Origin: Tretioscincus oriximinensis | Taxonomy: Eukaryota > Chordata > Lepidosauria > Squamata > Gymnophthalmidae | NCBI GenBank assembly: GCA_022410635.1 | Contig: JAJVDF010000194.1 | Span: forward strand, 155,382 to 219,381 | DNA length: 64,000 nucleotides | Direction of reading: 5' to 3' | Part shown: positions 57,866 through 64,000 of the stretch, piece by piece | How positions within the stretch are numbered: position 1 is the first letter of the stretch | How the letters are laid out: every line of letters starts with the position of its first letter | Made by a program: the position numbers and the translations under genes | Notes under the pieces: model-generated | The model's database searches: none | Seen by the model: the letters and a program-made list of their open reading frames with translations, nothing else | Told to the model about the DNA's origin: nothing

Positions 57866-59763
57866 GTAGTCAACATCATCTGCATAAATTCATTCTGAAC
57901 ACAAATCTTAATTCAATTCATTCCATCACCTTTGTTTTGTTTTCTAAAAAAGCTAAACTCTTTCCTGTTACTTGACTGCCTGATTATTTACAGTATTTAA
58001 AACATATGAACCATGCTTCCCTCCGTCTTCCATGATGGCTTTGTTATGGCAATAATTCAAAGCAAATTAACTTTTTTTCGTCCCTTCTTGGTATCTACTC
58101 ATGCTCTAGATATGTCAGAAGTGTTCCTTTGGAAACAGCTGGAAGCCTCTCTTGTGAGCCAAACTGTTTAAGCTTGCAACGGACATTTAGCCAGGAAGAA
58201 AAAGAAAGCCTTTTGTTCAATCAGTTGATTGTAATATTTACTGACGCTTGTTGTTTTCTCACGAATAAAAATTACATAGGCTCATGCCAGAAAAGTTGAA
58301 GGGTACTTGTTTGGCTAATCCAATTATTTTCCATTCCCTGGAGGTGCAGGTGGAAAATATCAATCCAGAAGTTTAAATTGACTTGCAAATTGTACTACCG
58401 TTTTTTTGGCTTTTGTAATCCTGTGCAGTGCTTTGTTTCCAAAGGAATGAACAATATTTTTTCAAGGGAGGAAAATAGGTCACAGATTTTATGTGTCTGA
58501 TTGTCATCTTTGCACTTCCAGATTTACAATCATTCATATTATTGAAAAGTTCTGGTTCACATATCTTACTTCATCTTGCAACTAAAGTGTAAAAAAAACA
58601 CCCCACAGCAAGCAGGTCAGGGATTTATTTCCCCCTCTATTGGTGAATTAGTTGCTTGTTTACTAACAGTTGAATCAGTTTGAAGGTAATAATTAAACTT
58701 TGCAAAGCTGAGCCCTGGGGGCTTTTTCCTATAGTTTAATGATCTGTTGTAAAAGTACTTCTATTATCTAGCAGGGAATGACACCTCCCACAAGGTAAAC
58801 CTTGGGTGTTCCTATCTTTTAAGTCTTGATTATTGTGTTGTTATAGAAGCATGCAACTTAATTTTTCACTGTTACATCCCTTTGTGAAGAAACCTTTTTG
58901 GTCATCTATTCAACCAGCATTATCTGTGAAGGAAGCATTCTGGAATTAGCCATGCTAACAAAATATGACTACAGTGAATTTCATTTTTTTTAAAAAAAAT
59001 GTTCAAGTAGGATTGGATTCTGTTTATTTACCAGTAGTTGTTTGTGCATGTACTTATTTTTAAGAGAAGTCTGCAAGACAAATGATGCAGGGTAGTTGTA
59101 TGATTGAAAACATAATTTTTGACTACTCAAACATCATCCTGTTGATTATGGCCTACAGATTGGTTCTAATAACCCAAAGTGAGGCTTTCGACCTTTGGCT
59201 TCCCAATTTTGTGACTTGTTAAAGTTGCTTGATCAAAATTCTACAAAAACCTTAATAGTAGCTCAGTGAGAGCTGCTCGCATTTGAACATCTTGCATAGC
59301 TAAGCTTTTGTTCAGAAATCTTGAAATGATTATGCTTCCTTTTCTTTTTTAAAATCCTTGATAAAATGATGGAATACGCATACTTCTGATTAAGCAATAC
59401 CTTTATTTGCCGTTATAGTTCATAATTACATCTGCAATATCTTATAATGTATGTTACACTCAGAGGAAAACAAGCTGGTACCTAACGCATCTATTGATTC
59501 CAGAGAGTCAGATGCAGTCTTCTGAGTTGAAACTGCTCTTTCTTATCATGACTCTTTGTACGTTGCGAACAATTCCAGTGCATATTCCATAATGTCATAA
59601 TTCCATAATGTCATAATTGTACTACAGTTTTCATCTTAGAGCAAGACTTGCTGCCACCGTGTATTTCACAGGAATGTACCATGTCCATCTAAGGATGCAT
59701 CCATAAGTCAGCCTCATGGCTGAATGGAAATACTCTAGAGGCAGCTCTGCTAGAATAGTTTGC

Positions 59764-60133
59764 AGGCCATCCACACTAATGATGTGGAAAAAGNCTGCTT
59801 CCTCTCTACTTTGGTAAGCAAGAAAATAGTAATCCAATGGCAGAGCTCTATATGGCCCATCTGTTTGTGCAGACCTGGCATCCAGGGTTTCCTTGCTGCT
59901 GGAGCAAGGTCTCAGCATGCAGTTGTGCGAGATTACACTTCAGCAGCCAATCAGAGAGCCAGCGAATGGGATCTACATCACCAAGATGTTAGCCTCCCAT
60001 TTCAGTGGCAATTCAGCACTAGTCAGGAATAGATCACTGCCATTGCCACACAAGGAAGAAGATATATGTGAGTGGGCCATGAATCCTCTCTCCTTTAAAA
60101 TGTGCCACATAAGCATGTGTGCAGATGCGGCCT
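59764..60133. mobile_element. hAT-like MITE (AGGCC(G)CATC ends), tentative
   Basis: Left AGGCCATCCACACTAATG, inverted right AGGCCGCATCTGCACACATG. Similar size and ends to the element at 28047. No target duplication is visible. Open frames inside are not credible genes. Confidence 0.45.
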
Positions 60134-60600
60134 AAATCACAAAGGCAACATGTGAATTGATCAATACAGGACAGAGAACGTCTACTGAAAGTAATATGTA
60201 AACTACTGTTAGCTGGATGTCTGATAACCCTTCTTCCGTCTCTAATCTGTGAGCCAACATGAGTAGATGTTTAATTGCCCTGACAGGAAAAAAAGTTTTG
60301 ATAGTTTTGAGCTTATCTGTCCCACTATAATTTGGAATACCAAACGAAGCCATGGACATTCCACAATATCCATTCATCATTCTGGAATATGCAAATGTAG
60401 CAGAATAAATAAGTGATGATTGGATATAGCTAAGAAAATTTTTTACAATTCCGCAGAACGTAGCTCTTCTATACATGACTCGTATCAATTTCTGCTCTTG
60501 ACTCAAATCTGAGTGTAACATTACATCTCAAATCACATTAACTGTCTAAATCATGCTGCCATGGCAATGTGCTTTTTTCACTGTCTGATTCTGTGCTTTC

Positions 60601-60650
60601 TATCTCTTCTTGTTTCTCCCCCCTCCCCCCCTATCTATTTCTAAAATTAG
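60601..60650 (+). promoter_or_regulatory. ANK3: Polypyrimidine tract and 3' splice site of the microexon
   Basis: About 40 nearly uninterrupted pyrimidines (TTCTTGTTTCTCCCCCCTCC and onward), then CTAAAATTAG. Strong tracts like this, with CU-rich motifs, are typical of neuronal or muscle microexons regulated by PTB- or SRRM4-type factors. That regulation is inferred only. Confidence 0.6.
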
Positions 60651-60662
60651 TCCTAAGGTCAG
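60651..60662 (+). CDS. ANK3: ANK3 12-nt cassette microexon (Pro-Lys-Val-Ser)
   Basis: TCCTAAGGTCAG followed by donor GTAAGG. With the preceding exon ending in AG, it reads AG-T CCT AAG GTC AG-(C), i.e. Ser-Pro-Lys-Val-Ser before LRSFSSDRS, keeping frame. I recall mammalian ankyrin-G isoforms with SASPKVSLRSF and without (SASLRSF). It is far too short for any ORF finder. The acceptor tract and donor are both strong. Confidence 0.8.
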
Positions 60663-63600
60663 GTAAGGAAAGCATGGCATCCTTGTGACATTTCTCTGCT
60701 TTTCCCATTACTCATTTCTTTTTCTTTTTTTTTTNAAAAATATATTATTAAATATATATTTTAAAATATTTGATAATTGTGCTGTGCTGTGACTTTTCTG
60801 TTGTGTTTCATGTTAGAATTCACCACTTTCGTTATTGCAATGCAATACTTTCAGTTGGTTTCTTTTTATTTGAAAAAAAAATAAATTAAATGGTCTCAGG
60901 CCCAGTCGTGTTTCATTTTNAAATTGGTGCGATCAGGTGTAAGATGAATAGTCTGAATAGAATCCGTATTGAAATGGATTGTTATAAAAGCGTTATTAAG
61001 AAATGCAAAGTGCATGCCATTACATTTATAAGAGCTTTTTAAAAAGTCCAGAATTGGTTTTGAACAACAATTTTGTTTTGCTTTATATAAATTATGTCTT
61101 TTGACCTTTTTACTTTTCAGTTGCAACAGCAAGCATGTTTCAATGTTTGGCATGTTTTCTAACATATGCTATATGTAGCTTCCAGGGTTAAGGTGAATAT
61201 CATAGAAAACCAACATATACAGTATGCTACATTTTCTATAAACTTTCAGAGGACTAAGAGATTTCATTGTTACGTGTTCGTGTAATTTGACACGAAAAAT
61301 GCTTCCTATCCCTATGGTCCCACATTGCAAACGGATGGGTCAAGAATAACAGTGGCTCATTTGAAGCCATCTAGATAGCATGCAGGGTTTGTGGCANCTA
61401 AGTTTTCAAAGAGTAGTCTGCTTCTTTAGATTGGATGAAGTTCCTTGCATGTGAAAGTGTACACTCAACATAGTTTATGGCCCCACTAAGACAGTAGCAA
61501 TTTTCTATTTATTATGCTGTAAAGCATTTACATTTTCCTTCTGACTGTGCATATACATGTAAAGATTACCTCTCCCATGAAACTCTGCTTAATTCCTTGC
61601 TTGCGATTGGATGATTCTGTCCTGATTGGCTGTTGGCTCCCCTTGTTCACAGTGGCTGAATTCAAAGACAAAAATCTCCTTATTAAACTCACCCGAGTAT
61701 AGGGAGTCTGTTAGTATTTGGGTTAGATTTTTTTTATTCATCTTTGCTGTTTTTTATATGTAAATTCAACAGGATTAAGCAGCTAATCGATGTTCCTATA
61801 GCCTCAGTTTTTGCTGAAAATCATACAGAGTATCGTGAAACAGAGCTAACTCTTGCAGGGAATGTCCAGAGAGTTCTGTCATAATTCAAAGATCGGACAA
61901 TGCACTGTGGAAGCTGCATAAAAGTAATAGCAGGAAAAAGCTAGTGGGCCATTGTAGTGCTACAATTGCTGGGTGTCCAGTCCCTTGGGGAAATCTTGCC
62001 ATAATCACACTATTAAAGCATGAAAAAAACCTTAATCTGAATCCAGACTACAGAAACTCATGCTACCAACCTTTTATTAGTCTCTATGGTGCTAGAAGAC
62101 TACCTTGCTAGAAATCAATACCATTTAGTTAACTCAGGATTGAGTGTGAGATTCTTGTGCTGAAACTGGGTTTGTTTATGTGTGTTTTTTAATTGCAAAG
62201 GCAAGACACTTCTATGGACCATCCATTGTTTACCTCATCTGCACACTATAAGGGTGAAGAAGCAGCCAGATACATATTATTGACAGTAGATCAGTTGTCC
62301 CCAATCTTTTTTCACTTGGCAGNCCTTTTCCAATAATTGTACCCTTCATGTTAGTAAAATGTTTGTAATTAATATAGTTGCTGTCATTTCAAATATATAC
62401 TGCTCAAAACAATTAAGGGAACACTTTAACATACACTGTTATGTTAAAGTGTTCCCTTAATTGTTTTGAGCAGTATACTACCATCATTCACTTCTCTTGC
62501 ATATCCCTAANTGACCTGTTTTTTATTCTAGTCTGGGAATTAATGAGTTGAATACGCTTTCNGCCCAAACACAATGCAGATTGCACAGAAATGCCCTCGT
62601 ACACATGTGCACTAGGAAAGCCTTCCTTTCCCTCCTCTCCCCCATAATTTTTTTTAAAAAAAACAATACNTGCTACACAACTTATACCATCTCAAACAAA
62701 AATCCATTTGAACATGCACTGTTTTTTCAACTCTATTACAAGAGTATATTGTCGTTAATGTTGTGCAATTTTGTTGGACACATATTATTTTAGCCCAATG
62801 TCCCATCCATCGATCTCTTGTTTTAAATCTGTCTTATTCTTCTCCGTTATATCTGCCATCATTTGTTCAGCTATATAAGTAGTATCATTTAATATATTCT
62901 CATTTTGTCTGGTCTTTCTAGCCAGCTGTCCGAGCTGCCCATACTAATTAGTTAATTATGTACTCGTANGTCATATTAAACAACTGACCTTGTTAATTGC
63001 AGTAACCTTTATTAAATTTAATCAGTGTCCCAATACATTACTTAATACTATTTTGATTTGTATCCAAAATTTCTGAATCTCAGTACATTCCCACCTCATG
63101 TGGATGTAGGGCACTTGTATCCCATACCCATGCCAAAATCGTGGGGAGATGTTAATGCAAGTGTAGACTAATTGGCTGTGTCTGATACCAGCAGCTTAAT
63201 AGCATACTTTTTATGTGCAATATTTGTAGACTCTTCTGTTGTACTCTGGCTTCTTTTCATTCCCTGATTTATAGAGGAGGACTCTGAATAATGGACCTAC
63301 AATCTCTCTATGTTATTTATGCCATTGATATATGGCTTCCAACGGTCCATCCAAACAAAATTCCTTGCTTTGTAATTGATGTTTGTCAGAAGTAAGGTTC
63401 TTAGATGGTTGGTTACATCAGTGGAGTGCTTGAAATTATGGGCTTGGAAATTCCCGGAAGCAGGATGATCAAAGGCAGGGGGTGTTCCTGATGGCTGTGT
63501 TACTTATTAAGAGAAATAGTTTCACTTTATGATCTTGAAAGGGAGACCTGTTTAGGGACAATGTCCTAGTCCTACTTTCACTTCTGGGCATTACTTTTGA

Positions 63601-64000
63601 GAGGTAACTATTTGGCAGCAGTTATAGGAATAANCAAAGGTAATCTGTAGAGCAAATCTATCCATTTTACTAGACTTTATTATATCCCTATTTGATATGC
63701 TTAGAAGTCAGAGACTTCTANTGGTGGAAGCACTTAAAGATTCTGCTTATTATAACAGTGTCTTAAAATATTTTGAGGACTACAGCAAAAATAAGAATCA
63801 TAGGCAAATGTTCATTTTTTCATAACCCCCACTACTACATGCCAAGACATTCCTTTAAATATATGTATGTGAAATTAACGGGTTACTAGCTGACAGGATT
63901 TATTCTCAAGTCAATTTCACTGAGCTCAGTATGGCTTAAGTGCATGACCTGAGGATTTCTGCTGGTGGTTTCACTTTACCTGTTGAAAAGAATTTCTTAT
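60663..64000 (+). other. ANK3: ANK3 intron after the microexon (partial)
   Basis: Non-coding to the window end. A near-perfect 82-bp palindrome lies at 62396-62477. Near 61600-61660 two ATTGG (inverted CCAAT) motifs sit in a GC-richer patch. The next coding exon (LRSFSSDRSYTLN) was looked for and not found. Nothing else is recognised. Confidence 0.8.
62396..62477. mobile_element. 82-bp palindromic mariner-like MITE
   Basis: The 38-bp left arm TATACTGCTCAAAACAATTA (then AGGGAACACTTTAACATA) is repeated exactly inverted on the right after a 6-nt loop. The ends overlap TA, as for Tc1/mariner insertion. TACTGCTCAAAA...AGGGAACACT resembles the terminal repeat of known mariner-type elements, so this may be two joined ends with no interior. 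Confidence 0.8.

Larger units (their letters stand above)
57866..60650 (+). other. ANK3: ANK3 intron before the 12-nt microexon
   Basis: Non-coding. A hAT-like MITE lies at 59764-60133. A stretch at 60300-60430 has ATATTCCAGAATGATG-type self-complementarity. No other repeat or gene is recognised. It ends in a long pyrimidine tract. Confidence 0.8.

Noticed and set aside
60663..64000. Exon encoding LRSFSSDRSYTLN
   Set aside because: Not found by eye in any frame, so it is presumed beyond the window.

Overview
This window is a 64 kb piece of a vertebrate ANK3 (ankyrin-G) gene on the + strand, most likely from a squamate reptile. The squamate call is inferred from the repeats: CR1/L3 LINEs, an R4/Dong-type LINE, a tRNA-derived SINE with a (CTT)n tail, L2-like tails ending in ATAAATAAATA, and many hAT-like and pogo/Tigger-like foldback elements. 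There is no bacterial or viral gene organisation. About 1.85 kb is coding. The rest is AT-rich intron.

Gene layout: sixteen constitutive exons (3931 to 57865) encode ankyrin repeats 9 to 24 (numbered against the 24-repeat mammalian protein as I remember it), followed by the acidic linker towards the ZU5/UPA spectrin-binding module. Every repeat exon carries exactly one repeat (99 nt) or two (198 nt), all in phase 0. The last repeat exon is 96 nt. Three linker exons (73, 63 and 124 nt) then change phase. Exons for repeats 1 to 8 lie upstream, and the exon continuing with LRSF... lies downstream. Neither was found here.

Two small features are the most valuable. (1) At 49920-49935 a 16-nt coding exon, with a strong Kozak context and an upstream in-frame stop, reads M-A-F-Q-N-S once spliced to the exon at 57742. 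This matches the short ankyrin-G isoforms without ankyrin repeats, which in mammals begin MALPQS-EDAM. The sequence upstream is a candidate internal promoter. (2) At 60651-60662 a 12-nt microexon with a strong polypyrimidine tract would add Pro-Lys-Val-Ser in frame after GARSAS.

Repeats by region: 0-8 kb has a SINE, an L3 fragment and an assembly gap inside a (CTT)n tract. 8-16 kb has a 502-bp GC-rich hAT foldback with a perfect 8-bp target duplication, a SINE, a hairpin element and an LTR with its polypurine tract. 16-25 kb has a broken R4-type LINE beside a long (TTA)n, a second R4 fragment, a Tigger-like MITE and a CR1/L3 LINE. 25-44 kb has hAT MITEs, a SINE and a Tigger MITE. 44-64 kb has two SINEs, two CR1/L3 pieces and several foldback MITEs, including one 130 bp upstream of the 57742 exon and a near-perfect 82-bp palindrome at 62.4 kb.

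I saw no undescribed multi-gene system. The novelty is in isoform structure and in the transposon biology of the introns. Isolated single Ns through the window look like masked ambiguous or heterozygous bases. Gene and family comparisons are from memory; no search was run.
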